From positions 1 through 61,515 of the forward strand of contig JAFXAQ010000001.1 in assembly GCA_017516925.1 (NCBI GenBank): DNA of 61,515 nucleotides, in the 5' to 3' direction. This DNA is from Oscillospiraceae bacterium. Lineage in GTDB: Bacteria > Bacillota > Clostridia > Oscillospirales > Oscillospiraceae. The notes below the pieces were generated by a model. The model saw only the letters and a list, made by a program, of their open reading frames with translations. It was not told where the DNA came from and ran no database searches. A program made the position numbers and the translations under genes. Positions within the stretch are counted from its first letter, which is position 1. Each line of letters begins with the position of its first letter. Below are positions 1 through 7,911 of this stretch, piece after piece.

Positions 1-451
1 ACAGCAAATGTTCCGGCGGTTCTTCAATGATCTTCAGCAAAGCATTAAATGCGGAGATAGACAGCATATGGACTTCGTCGATAATATACACACGCATTTT
101 GACCTGCGATGGTGTATAGATTGCATCATCGCGCAGATCTCTAACGTTGTCAACGCCGTTGTTGGAAGCCGCGTCGATTTCCAACACGTCCATGCACGCG
201 CCGGAATCAATGCTTCGGCAAGCCTCACAGCAATTACATGGATTGCCATCCTGCAGATTTAAACAGTTGACTGCCTTTGCCAGAATTTTTGCGCTGCTGG
301 TTTTACCGGTGCCCCTGGAACCGGTGAACAGATAAGCATGGCTCAGCCGGCCGCTTTGCAGCTGGGTCTTCAGCGTTTGTGTAACTGCCAACTGGCCAAC
401 CATATCGTCAAAGGTCTGCGGGCGGTATTTCCGGTATAATGCCTGATACAT
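1..451 (-). CDS. dnaX: DNA polymerase III gamma/tau subunit, N-terminal part (cut by window edge)
   Basis: Clamp-loader ATPase of the replicative polymerase. The first 150 codons are visible, starting with an ATG at 451 behind a GGAGGTG ribosome binding site. The translation begins MYQALYRKYRPQTF, which is typical of the family. It carries Walker A GSRGTGKT (residues 44-51), a zinc-binding cysteine cluster (C63, C72, C74, C75, C78) and the DEVH Walker B motif (125-128). The reading frame runs off the left edge, so the rest of the AAA+ domain and the tau region are not seen. The SRP RNA gene lies just upstream in the same orientation. Confidence 0.96.
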   Translation of the reverse strand, partial: MYQALYRKYRPQTFDDMVGQLAVTQTLKTQLQSGRLSHAYLFTGSRGTGKTSSAKILAKAVNCLNLQDGNPCNCCEACRSIDSGACMDVLEIDAASNNGVDNVRDLRDDAIYTPSQVKMRVYIIDEVHMLSISAFNALLKIIEEPPEHLL

Positions 452-480
452 TCTGTTCACCTCCAAAAGTTTGTGAAAAA

Positions 481-779
481 GACCGGCTCATAACAAGATC
501 GCACACCCACATTTGAGCAAGCTGAATGCCCGGTATCCATGCAGCCAGCTCAGGAACGGCAGCCCCGCGGCACACAGAACGGTCCGCTTAATGCTGCTTG
601 GTTCCCCACCTGACATGGTTCACGGGATCCTGTTGCGCAGGACCGTTCCTTCAACGCCGCTTACACGGTCCGGACGGCACGCAGACTTACCCGGGTGTGG
701 GAGTTCATCCCTGCTATAGCGGATTGCAGGTACAGGGCACCGCTATCTCCCCGACTAGTGCGACCTTGTTATAAGCCGG
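481..779 (-). ncRNA. ffs: Signal recognition particle RNA, large Bacillota type
   Basis: RNA core of the signal recognition particle. On the minus strand the conserved Ffh-binding apical hairpin is present (near 590-625, with GTCAGGTGGGGAACCAAGCA), as is the Alu-domain signature GGTGCCCTGTACCTGCAATC (near 725-745). The length fits the long Bacillus/Clostridium form rather than 4.5S RNA. The mature RNA is probably about 489-773. The two ends form a long terminal helix: 481-504 and 756-779 are complementary at 22 of 24 positions. I see no promoter directly upstream, so it may be made as a read-through product of acpP and then trimmed. Confidence 0.93.
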
Positions 780-804
780 TCCGCCATAACAAGGTAAAAT
801 TCAA

Positions 805-1026
805 TTAGTTGATTTTGCTTTCAATAAATTCAGCAAGCTCGCCAAAGGTGGAAATCTTCTGGTCTTCCAAATCCAGCTCTACACCCAGCTCAGACTCCAG
901 ATCCATAATCATCTCAACAATGTCAAGAGAATCGATACCCAAGCTCTCAAAGGTGCTTTCTCTGGTAATTTCGTCAGCATTCAGCTCCAACTGCTTGGAA
1001 GCGTAAGAAACCAACTTCTCGTACAT
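805..1026 (-). CDS. acpP: Acyl carrier protein
   Basis: Small acidic carrier of growing acyl chains in type II fatty acid synthesis. It has 73 residues, the usual family length. The phosphopantetheine attachment motif LGIDSLD places the modified serine at S33, followed by the acidic helix II (VEMIMDLESE). ATG start behind GGAGG. It stands apart from fatty-acid synthesis genes here. The preceding minus-strand operon ends at 1085, and acpP has its own strong promoter at 1079-1107. Confidence 0.97.
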   Translation of the reverse strand: MYEKLVSYASKQLELNADEITRESTFESLGIDSLDIVEMIMDLESELGVELDLEDQKISTFGELAEFIESKIN

Positions 1027-1078
1027 ATTTCATTCCTCCGAACACTTAATTATTTCTATTTTAAGAATTCCTTAGTGT

Positions 1079-1107
1079 ATTTTATTACACCTGGGTTCGT
1101 TTGTCAA
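1079..1107 (-). promoter_or_regulatory. Sigma-A type promoter for acpP
   Basis: On the minus strand TTGACA (1107-1102) is followed after 17 bp by TAAAAT (1084-1079). It overlaps the last codons of the upstream flavoprotein gene and lies about 50 bp before acpP, with the likely start of transcription near 1072. Confidence 0.8.
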
Positions 1108-2329
1108 TGACAGTTTTTACGCTTTGACCTGCAACAAAAGCTGTCGACCAGGCAATCTGCAAATTAAAACCACCGGTATAGGCATCGCAGTCCAGAATTT
1201 CCCCCGCAAAGTAAAGACCGGAAACCAATTTGCTCTGCATGGTTTTGGGATCAACCTCAGAAACCTTTATGCCACCGGAGGTGATAATTGCCTCAGAAAC
1301 AGGACGCTTGCCGGATATCTCCACAGGAAACGCCTTTAGTATCTCTACCAAATTACGTCGCTGCTCTTTCCGCAGAGAGTTTGCCTGTAAATCCAAGGGA
1401 ATATTCGCTTTGTCCAGAACTACCGGTATCATAGAACGAGGCAGTAAATCCGTCAGCGCATTTTCCATTGTGCGGTTCTTATAGGTTTCAAAATCCCGCA
1501 AAAGCCGATCATTTATTTTTTCAAGCTCAAGCGCAGGTTTCAAATCAATGAGTAAGCGACATCTGTCTCCCTTTAAATGGGCACTAGCGCTGAGTACAGT
1601 CGGTCCAGAGATGCCAAAATGTGTAAATAACAGCTCGCCAAAGTCCTTATATAGCAGCTTACCTTTTGCATTTAACAGCTTTATACCCACATTTCTAAGG
1701 CTCAAGCCTTGCATACGATGGCAATCCTCTCCCAAGGCTTCCAGTGGCACAAGAGAACCCTCAGGGGAAACGACCGTATGTCCTAATCTTTCCGCCATTA
1801 CATAACCGTCACCTGTAGAACCGGTAGCAGGATAGGATACGCCGCCGGTGGCTAAAATTACCCATTTACAGGGGTAAACACGACTTCCGGTTACAACGGA
1901 GGTAACAACATTATTTTCAGATACAATTTCCTTAACCGCATCGCAGGAAACCTGAACACCGTATCTTTTCATTGCCTGCTTCAGCGCATATAAAACACTT
2001 GCTGACTTATCAGATACCGGAAAGACACGGTTCCCACGCTCAGTCTTCAGCGGGCAACTCTCGTTCTCCAGAAAGGTTATAATGTCTGTCGGCGTAAAGC
2101 TATCCAGTGCGCTAAACAAGAAGCGTCCATTTCTAGGAACGTTCCTGATCACCTCTTCGGCTGTACAATTATTTGTCACATTACAGCGGCCTTTTCCGGT
2201 AATTAACAGCTTTTTTCCCAGGCGATCATTCTTTTCCAAAAGTAAGACCTTACTCCCCTGTTTTGCCGCAGTAATCGCAGCAAACATTCCGGCAGGACCG
2301 CCGCCAACCACAATGCCGTCATACATCAT
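1085..2329 (-). CDS. HI0933/BaiN-family flavoprotein (NAD(P)/FAD-dependent oxidoreductase)
   Basis: 414-residue flavoprotein. The N-terminal dinucleotide-binding motif is [10 protein letters not shown] (about residues 9-18). The family-defining GKKLLITGKGRCNVTN segment follows at about 39-54, and a C-terminal GGFNLQIAWSTAFVAG segment closes the FAD site. The family includes BaiN and proteins of unknown substrate, so the specific reaction cannot be read from sequence. The ATG overlaps the stop codon of the upstream rpiR-type gene by four bases, so the two are probably translationally coupled. It is the last gene of the long minus-strand operon. A paralogue lies at 57317-58531. Confidence 0.9.
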   Translation of the reverse strand: MMYDGIVVGGGPAGMFAAITAAKQGSKVLLLEKNDRLGKKLLITGKGRCNVTNNCTAEEVIRNVPRNGRFLFSALDSFTPTDIITFLENESCPLKTERGNRVFPVSDKSASVLYALKQAMKRYGVQVSCDAVKEIVSENNVVTSVVTGSRVYPCKWVILATGGVSYPATGSTGDGYVMAERLGHTVVSPEGSLVPLEALGEDCHRMQGLSLRNVGIKLLNAKGKLLYKDFGELLFTHFGISGPTVLSASAHLKGDRCRLLIDLKPALELEKINDRLLRDFETYKNRTMENALTDLLPRSMIPVVLDKANIPLDLQANSLRKEQRRNLVEILKAFPVEISGKRPVSEAIITSGGIKVSEVDPKTMQSKLVSGLYFAGEILDCDAYTGGFNLQIAWSTAFVAGQSVKTVIDKRTQV

Positions 2330-3195
2330 TGTCCGTCAACCCGCTTTTCATAAACATTGTATTCTTCCCAAACACGTTCCAATGCCTCAAAGCTCTTGGC
2401 GAGGACCTGCCCCCTTCCGGCTGCCAGCGCTACAATTAAGGCGTTAATCAGACTAAGAGGTGCTACCAGAGAATCAACCAATGACAGCATATCACTTTTG
2501 GCAAGCAGCACATAATCACTGTTTTGCCCCAAAGGAGAAAGCTGGCTGTCTGTAAAACCTATTACGGTAGCACCGGTAGTACGACAATATTGCGCACCCT
2601 TTGCCGTGGCTGCAGAATACCTTGGAAAACTAAAAGCCAGAACCACATCCTCAGCTTGAACATCGATCAGCTTTTCAAACATTTCACTGGCACCGGAGGC
2701 GGTCACAATATGCACATTTGGAAACATGAAGCTAAGATAATAGCCTAAAAAGCTCGCAAGCGGCGCAACCGATCTGCAACCCAACACGAATATATGCTTT
2801 GCATTCAGGATGGCATTCACTGCGCACGCAAACGCTTCCCTATCTACCAATTCCGCTGTTTGACGCAATTTATCCGCATCGGATTGCAAAACCGCTGTCA
2901 GCACATCCTGATTGCCAATCCGGTCGTTTGCTACTTCCATTCTCTGGACAGAGGTCAACCGGTTCAGCACCATATCCTGCATTGCCTTCTGCATATGGGG
3001 ATAGCCCTCATAGCCTAATTCTACAGCAAAGCGAACCACAGTTGATTCGGAAACCCCTACCGTCTTACCAAGCTTACTGGCAGTCATAAACGCTGCTTTA
3101 TCATAGGATTCTGTAATGAAGTTCGCCAGCAGGCGCTGACCCTTGGAAAAGGAAGCGGATTTCTGCTGTAAAACAGAGAACAGATCATTTCGCAT
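2326..3195 (-). CDS. MurR/RpiR-family transcriptional regulator
   Basis: 289-residue regulator with an N-terminal HTH_6 domain (about 1-77, including SKLGKTVGVSESTVVRFAVELG) and a C-terminal SIS sugar-phosphate binding domain (about 120-255, including FVLGCRSVAPLASFLGYYL). Family members sense phosphosugars and control sugar or cell-wall recycling genes. No such genes are adjacent here, so its target is unknown. It is coupled to the downstream flavoprotein gene by an ATGA overlap and follows the pseudouridine synthase gene by about 20 bp, so it is part of the same operon. Confidence 0.92.
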   Translation of the reverse strand: MRNDLFSVLQQKSASFSKGQRLLANFITESYDKAAFMTASKLGKTVGVSESTVVRFAVELGYEGYPHMQKAMQDMVLNRLTSVQRMEVANDRIGNQDVLTAVLQSDADKLRQTAELVDREAFACAVNAILNAKHIFVLGCRSVAPLASFLGYYLSFMFPNVHIVTASGASEMFEKLIDVQAEDVVLAFSFPRYSAATAKGAQYCRTTGATVIGFTDSQLSPLGQNSDYVLLAKSDMLSLVDSLVAPLSLINALIVALAAGRGQVLAKSFEALERVWEEYNVYEKRVDGQ

Positions 3196-3214
3196 ATGTA
3201 TGGACCTCTCAATC

Positions 3215-3931
3215 TCAGGAATTTTTAAGTTCGAACACTTCCTGTTCCGTTAAATAACGCCAGGAGCCCTTGGATAACTGACCCAGCTTCAAACTGCCTT
3301 CCCGGACACGGATCAGTCTGCGCACCTGCATTCCGGCAATTTCACACATACGTCGCACCTGTCGGTTGCGACCTTCATGAATGGTTATGAGAAACTCTGC
3401 CTTATCAGGTGATGCCGGATTACGCCTACAAAGCTTCAACTCAGGAATGGATAGCCTATAGCCGTCCAGCGTAATCGGCTGCTTCAGCCGCAAAAATCCA
3501 TCCTCGGAAAATCCGGACACCTCAACCCGATAGGTTTTATCCACTTGATGACTGGGATGCATCAATTGATTGGCAAAATCACCGTCATTGGTCATAATTA
3601 ACAGGCCCTCAGAATCCATATCCAGACGACCTGCTGGATAAACACGTTCAGGACACCCGGAAACCAGGTCAGCAACTGTCCTTCTGCCTCTTTCATCGGA
3701 CATTGTTGTAACAAAGCCCCTGGGCTTATTGAGCATAATATAGACATAATTCTGTTTGGATGGGAGAGGCTTCCCATCCAAACAAATCATATCTTTTTCA
3801 CTATCAGCGCTGTCTCCCAATTGGCAGACACGACCGTTACAGGTTACCCGACCGGCTACAATTAAGTTCTCTGCGTGACGTCGGGAAGCTACACCCCTGG
3901 CAGCAATGATTTTTTGAATTCTTTCCGGCAA
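3215..3931 (-). CDS. rluB: Ribosomal large subunit pseudouridine synthase, RsuA/RluB family
   Basis: Makes pseudouridine in rRNA, probably 23S. An N-terminal S4 RNA-binding domain (about 1-60, RIQKIIAARGVASRRHAE) precedes the catalytic domain. The catalytic aspartate lies in GRLDMDSEGLLIMTNDG and the RNA-contact motif EGRNRQVRRMCE is present. I place the start at TTG 3931: the GGAGGG in the last codons of dacF stands 8 bases before it, and the protein then begins LPERIQKIIA as in homologues. An upstream in-frame start at 3961 would lie inside dacF and has no ribosome binding site. Confidence 0.93.
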   Translation of the reverse strand: MPERIQKIIAARGVASRRHAENLIVAGRVTCNGRVCQLGDSADSEKDMICLDGKPLPSKQNYVYIMLNKPRGFVTTMSDERGRRTVADLVSGCPERVYPAGRLDMDSEGLLIMTNDGDFANQLMHPSHQVDKTYRVEVSGFSEDGFLRLKQPITLDGYRLSIPELKLCRRNPASPDKAEFLITIHEGRNRQVRRMCEIAGMQVRRLIRVREGSLKLGQLSKGSWRYLTEQEVFELKNS

Positions 3932-3933
3932 GG

Positions 3934-5031
3934 TTACTTCCCTCCAAACAATCGTTCCCAAACTGTAGGTGGCTTCTGGTCATCCCGTTCTATCGTTCTA
4001 CCAAAGATAAGCGGCACCTTTCCAACCGGATTTCCGTTGATGCAAATATACGCAAATCCTGCACATTGTCCTTCAGCAACCGGCGCATAAACAAATCCAC
4101 TTCCGGAAAGTACGATTTCAGGTTCTTCCTCCGGCGCCAATGAATATATAAAGTCACTGTCAGACAGCAGCTGGACACTGCCTTCAGTGCCACCTGCCAG
4201 TTCTACCGTACCAAGGCATTCGCTCTTTTGGATAATCCGGGTCGAGGTATAACGGCAAAACCCATTCTCCATAAGCGCTGTATGATCACGCCAGTCATCC
4301 GGCGCATTCATTGTCACGCCTATGAGCTGCCTGCCCTGCCTGGTTGCGCTGGAAACAAGAATGCGACCGGCTGACTTCGTATACCCCGTCTTGACCCCGT
4401 CAGCGCCTTCCAGAGACCAAAGCAATTTATTGTGATTGCGCAAGCTCCGATTGCCGACGGTCACAGTTTTTGTGGAAACCGTTTTTGCAAAAATAGGGTT
4501 TTGCATAGCGTAGGCAGTCAGCACAGCCATATCATAGGCTGTTGAATAATGACCGGGGCTGTCAAGACCATTTGGGTTTTCAAAATGCGTATTGCGCAGA
4601 CCCAGGCGGTGTGCCTTATCATTCATAAGCTGAGCAAAACCTTCAACCGTGCCGCCGCAGTAAATTGCCAGCGCCACCGCTGCATCATTTCCGCTATGAA
4701 GCATCAGTCCGTACAGGAGCTCCTGTATTGTAAGAACCTCACCCTCCTGCAGGTACATAGACGAGCCTTCTATCCCCACAGCCTCCTTGGGTATGCGCAT
4801 TCTGTCCAGCACATTACATTGCTCACAAACGACCAGCGCTGTCATAATTTTTGTAGTGCTGGCAATTAGTCCACGCTCATCAGTATTCTTCTCATACAGC
4901 AATCTTGTTGAATTTGCATCATACAGTACAGCCTTTTGCGCAGAAAGTGCCTGAACTTTACAAGGTAAAAACAGGAAAGCAGCCAGCAGTGCAGCAGTCA
5001 GCCTGCTACATACATTTTTCAAGACAATCAC
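3934..5031 (-). CDS. D-alanyl-D-alanine carboxypeptidase (serine-type, PBP5/DacF family)
   Basis: Secreted penicillin-binding protein that trims the terminal D-Ala of peptidoglycan stem peptides. A signal peptide covers about residues 1-29 (basic start, then AALLAAFLFL). The three active-site motifs are in order: STTK (58-61), SGN (113-115) and KTG (214-216). A C-terminal PBP5-type domain follows. At 365 residues it is near the family norm. It sits between gerW and the pseudouridine synthase, the usual order in many Clostridia, where DacF-type enzymes act in spore cortex formation. The sporulation role here is an inference from context. Confidence 0.94.
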   Translation of the reverse strand: MIVLKNVCSRLTAALLAAFLFLPCKVQALSAQKAVLYDANSTRLLYEKNTDERGLIASTTKIMTALVVCEQCNVLDRMRIPKEAVGIEGSSMYLQEGEVLTIQELLYGLMLHSGNDAAVALAIYCGGTVEGFAQLMNDKAHRLGLRNTHFENPNGLDSPGHYSTAYDMAVLTAYAMQNPIFAKTVSTKTVTVGNRSLRNHNKLLWSLEGADGVKTGYTKSAGRILVSSATRQGRQLIGVTMNAPDDWRDHTALMENGFCRYTSTRIIQKSECLGTVELAGGTEGSVQLLSDSDFIYSLAPEEEPEIVLSGSGFVYAPVAEGQCAGFAYICINGNPVGKVPLIFGRTIERDDQKPPTVWERLFGGK

Positions 5032-5061
5032 CCCGGTTTATTTTAAACCGGGGTAACAAAA

Positions 5062-5451
5062 TTATTCAGCTTTACGGGTGTGACTGTCAACAAAGGCAGC
5101 AATCTTATCCAGTGTTTCCGGTACAAGCTCAACAATTCGGTCAGCAGTCGTATTGGCAGGCGCCGCAACGGGAACCATACGGACATTGCCATCCTTAACA
5201 ATCAGGAAGGCAACCGGGGTCACCTTCACACCGGCACCAACACCGCCGCCGAAGGGATTCTCATGCTGATTGGGATTCTTGGAAACAAAATCAGAACCGC
5301 CGCCGCCAAGACCGATGCTGATTTTCGAAATGGGAATAATGGTAATATCGCTACCAACCGCAATCGGTTCGCCAACAACGGAATTAGAGCTCACCATTTC
5401 CCGGATTTTTGCAATGGTATTATCCAGCATATTGGGTAGATTTTGAGACAT
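5062..5451 (-). CDS. gerW: GerW-family sporulation protein (YtfJ)
   Basis: 129-residue member of the GerW/YtfJ family, needed in Bacillus subtilis for the spore's response to germinants. It shows the glycine-rich central segment (ISIGLGGGGSDF and NPFGGGVGAGVKVTPVAFLIV) followed by a short alpha-helical tail. No signal peptide. It lies downstream of the DUF2953 gene and upstream of the carboxypeptidase in the same orientation, the arrangement found in many spore formers. Its presence suggests the organism has, or recently had, a sporulation programme. Confidence 0.93.
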   Translation of the reverse strand: MSQNLPNMLDNTIAKIREMVSSNSVVGEPIAVGSDITIIPISKISIGLGGGGSDFVSKNPNQHENPFGGGVGAGVKVTPVAFLIVKDGNVRMVPVAAPANTTADRIVELVPETLDKIAAFVDSHTRKAE

Positions 5452-5452
5452 A

Positions 5453-6037
5453 TTATTGCACCGCCTTTATTGTTTTCGAAATTTTGAAATAATGCTTTAA
5501 TGCGCGACATCCATGGTTCAGGAACAAATACAGAAAATTCCCTAACGAAATAAGAATATCTGCCTGGGCAAAAACAAGCGTTTCGGTAGCAGAAAAATCG
5601 CATTCAACCTGCAAGTCGCGATTTTTGATTTTCACAAGCTGTTCCAGCAAAGGGAAAAAGCTTCCCAAAACTGCCCATGCCCGACCGTAATTAACAGCCA
5701 AATCGCAGGGATCTGCATCCGCCATAATCAGCTTAAACTCCAGATTTTGCACCCAAAGCTTTCGGCGAAACTCCTTCAGGAAATCCAGAATAACGTCGAC
5801 AATGGGTAAGAAATCCATAAGCGAACCGCCGCGCTTCACTGTTGCTTTATTTCCGGATGATGCCGATTTTTTCTCTGTTTGCTTAGCTTTTGTTTTCTTT
5901 TGTGGATATAACGGAACAGCCACAGGTCCCAGCTTTAGTGTCACAACACCGCCCTGCTTATCATAGCGCAGTCTAACGCCAACCGGCATACTCAGAAGCG
6001 CCAGGATTATCGCAAGGATGACGCAAAGGCCGATCAT
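5453..6037 (-). CDS. DUF2953 domain protein (YtfI-like)
   Basis: 194-residue protein with an N-terminal membrane anchor (about 2-20, IGLCVILAIILALLSMPVGV) followed by a basic linker and a C-terminal DUF2953-type region. The family's function is unknown, but it is regularly next to gerW/ytfJ, as here (one base apart). The start overlaps the end of scpB by four bases, so it is probably translationally coupled to it. The assignment rests on context and general resemblance, with no catalytic motif visible. Confidence 0.8.
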   Translation of the reverse strand: MIGLCVILAIILALLSMPVGVRLRYDKQGGVVTLKLGPVAVPLYPQKKTKAKQTEKKSASSGNKATVKRGGSLMDFLPIVDVILDFLKEFRRKLWVQNLEFKLIMADADPCDLAVNYGRAWAVLGSFFPLLEQLVKIKNRDLQVECDFSATETLVFAQADILISLGNFLYLFLNHGCRALKHYFKISKTIKAVQ

Positions 6038-6642
6038 TGATTTTCTCCCTCTGGCGCAACAGCTTGCGCTTCTGTCTGGGTTTCGTCCGTTATCTGCTCA
6101 ATTTCCAGCTGATCCGGCTCGCCAAAGCTCACCTTCTCAATGGGAGGCAGTTCCTCCAAGGAGGACAAGCTAAAGGTTCTAAGGAAATCAGGTGTGGTTT
6201 TATAAAGAATGGGTCTGCCGGGAACATTCAGCCGCCCAGCCTCTTCAATCAGCTTTTTATTCAGCAGTGCGCCAACTGAATAAGAGCTGTCCACACCACG
6301 GATTTGTTCAACCATTGCTTTTGTGGCCGGCTGATAATAGGCAATTATTGTCAGCGTCTCCAGCTGTGAGGAGGATAATTTAGGCGGTTTTCTGGTTTCC
6401 AATGCCTTTGTAATATAGTCCGCCATTTCACCGGAGGATACCATTTGGTATCCCTTTTCCAGCCGGATAATCCTAATGCCACGTCGATTGAAGGATAACT
6501 CATCAGCAAGGGCATCCGCCGCCGCAATAATCTCATCCTCATCAACTTCCAGAGCCATACATAGCCGGGAAATCTCAACACGCTCCCCGGAAGCAAAGAG
6601 GATTGCTTCTATGGCGCGTTGCAATTCCTTCAGTTCCATCAA
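6034..6642 (-). CDS. scpB: Segregation and condensation protein B
   Basis: Kleisin-interacting winged-helix subunit of the SMC-ScpAB condensin complex that organises and segregates the chromosome. It has 202 residues with two winged-helix domains; the characteristic ETLTIIAYYQPATKAMVEQIRGVDS segment (split here by no gap) lies near 95-120 and GRPILYKTT near 140-150. An acidic tail follows. The start overlaps scpA by four bases, the standard scpA-scpB arrangement. Confidence 0.96.
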   Translation of the reverse strand: MMELKELQRAIEAILFASGERVEISRLCMALEVDEDEIIAAADALADELSFNRRGIRIIRLEKGYQMVSSGEMADYITKALETRKPPKLSSSQLETLTIIAYYQPATKAMVEQIRGVDSSYSVGALLNKKLIEEAGRLNVPGRPILYKTTPDFLRTFSLSSLEELPPIEKVSFGEPDQLEIEQITDETQTEAQAVAPEGENQ

Positions 6643-7433
6643 TTATCCTCCTTTCCTTCCTCAGGTTTATTAATCAGCTTAACATTGGGGTTTTCTCCGG
6701 TGACATCATCCTCCAGAGAAACAGAGTTTGTTTTACACAACTCCAGTATTGCCAAAAAAGTGGCAACAATTTCGGAGCGGGAGCGATTTCCCTTGAATAA
6801 ATTCTTTAACCGTTCAATCCCTCTCAGCACGAGCGTTTTAATAACCTCTGTCGCCTTTCTTGTAACCGGGTAAGGTTCCTTACCCACAATTCCTTTAAAG
6901 TTTACCGTAGGAGGCGGCAGCCTGCGTTGATTTCGCTCGGAGATTTCATCCAACGCACGAAGCATATCCGCAGGTTCGTGCTGGTAGCGATAGGTTGTGT
7001 CCCGACGCAGGGGCTCCGGTTCCTTTGTGAAAACACAGCGACCAATATCGTTTCTGGGCTCGAGAACCGTAATTGCCATACGGATTTGTTCCATAGCCTC
7101 TCTGCGTTGACGTTCAATCAGGGATTGTCGCAACAGATCCAGCTCGCTTTCTGCCTCAGCAGCCTCCGCAGCGGACAAAAGCATTTTTGTCTTAATCAAC
7201 ATCAGGTGGGATGCCATCGTAATAAACTCACTGGCTATCTCCATATCCAGACGTTTCATTTCATCCAGATATGCAAGATACTGCTCTAAAATAGCAGTAA
7301 TGGATACATCCTGAATCTCTATTTTGTTTTTGCTAAGCAGTAAAAATATAACATCCAGGGGACCTTCGAAGTCTTCATTCGCCTCATTTCGGCTATGAAC
7401 GATGCCCTCCAGACGATATCGCGGTTCAGCCAT
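6639..7433 (-). CDS. scpA: Segregation and condensation protein A (kleisin)
   Basis: Kleisin subunit bridging the SMC heads. The N-terminal motif FEGPLDVIFLLLSKNKIEI and the C-terminal winged helix (about 195-250, VATFLAILELCK) are clear. An AAGGAG lies five bases before ATG 7433, so I use that start; an in-frame TTG at 7448 would place the ribosome binding site inside the coding region. It is the first gene of the operon running to 1085. A divergent small membrane protein gene starts 145 bp away. Confidence 0.96.
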   Translation of the reverse strand: MAEPRYRLEGIVHSRNEANEDFEGPLDVIFLLLSKNKIEIQDVSITAILEQYLAYLDEMKRLDMEIASEFITMASHLMLIKTKMLLSAAEAAEAESELDLLRQSLIERQRREAMEQIRMAITVLEPRNDIGRCVFTKEPEPLRRDTTYRYQHEPADMLRALDEISERNQRRLPPPTVNFKGIVGKEPYPVTRKATEVIKTLVLRGIERLKNLFKGNRSRSEIVATFLAILELCKTNSVSLEDDVTGENPNVKLINKPEEGKEDN

Positions 7434-7577
7434 AGTAACTCCTTGCAAAATATGGATAATTTCTTTCTTAGATTATAGCACCGCTTGACGGATTCTGCAA
7501 GTATTTCCGTCAAAAATGTCATAGTTTGCATTTTGCGCAAAGATGTGTTAGAATAAATAAAAAAAGGAGGCCTCGTT

Positions 7578-7877
7578 ATGTCTGGAAAAAGAAATCGATA
7601 TCATGATTTTGAACGTTTCACTGTATTGGGATTGATTGTCGCCACAATCTTCTTTATCGCTTTTCTTTCCGCAGCCGGAACCGGCAACGTCTGGCTTAAG
7701 GTCATTTACGCGATTATCGCAATTGGCATTTGCACATTTTTCCTATGGGTTCTGTATCAAAAGCGGGAGCTTTTACGACCCCGGAGTTTTTGGATGAGTG
7801 TTTGGTCTGCTGCAATTATCGTTTGCATACTGGCATCCATCATCCTGAATTTCCCCTCTCCAAACATTTACGTATGA
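7578..7877 (+). CDS. Small membrane protein of unknown function
   Basis: 99 residues behind a strong AAAAGGAGG site. The short basic N-terminus (SGKRNRYHDFER) is followed by three hydrophobic stretches: about 16-34, 40-60 and 72-92. The predicted topology places a basic loop (QKRELLRPR) between the second and third. I do not recognise a family. It is monocistronic, divergent from scpA, and followed by the shared terminator at 7876-7911, so it looks like a real gene and not a chance frame. Confidence 0.75.
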   Translation: MSGKRNRYHDFERFTVLGLIVATIFFIAFLSAAGTGNVWLKVIYAIIAIGICTFFLWVLYQKRELLRPRSFWMSVWSAAIIVCILASIILNFPSPNIYV

Positions 7878-7911
7878 AAAAAGCCCACTGGCAGCCAGTG
7901 GGCCTTTTCTA
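7876..7911. terminator. Bidirectional intrinsic terminator
   Basis: GCCCACTGGC and GCCAGTGGGC form a GC-rich hairpin flanked by A and T runs on the two sides. It ends both the small membrane protein gene (plus) and the nucleoside kinase gene (minus). Confidence 0.88.

Noticed and set aside
513..719. 68-codon plus-strand frame across the SRP RNA
   Set aside because: It is the complement of conserved SRP RNA sequence.
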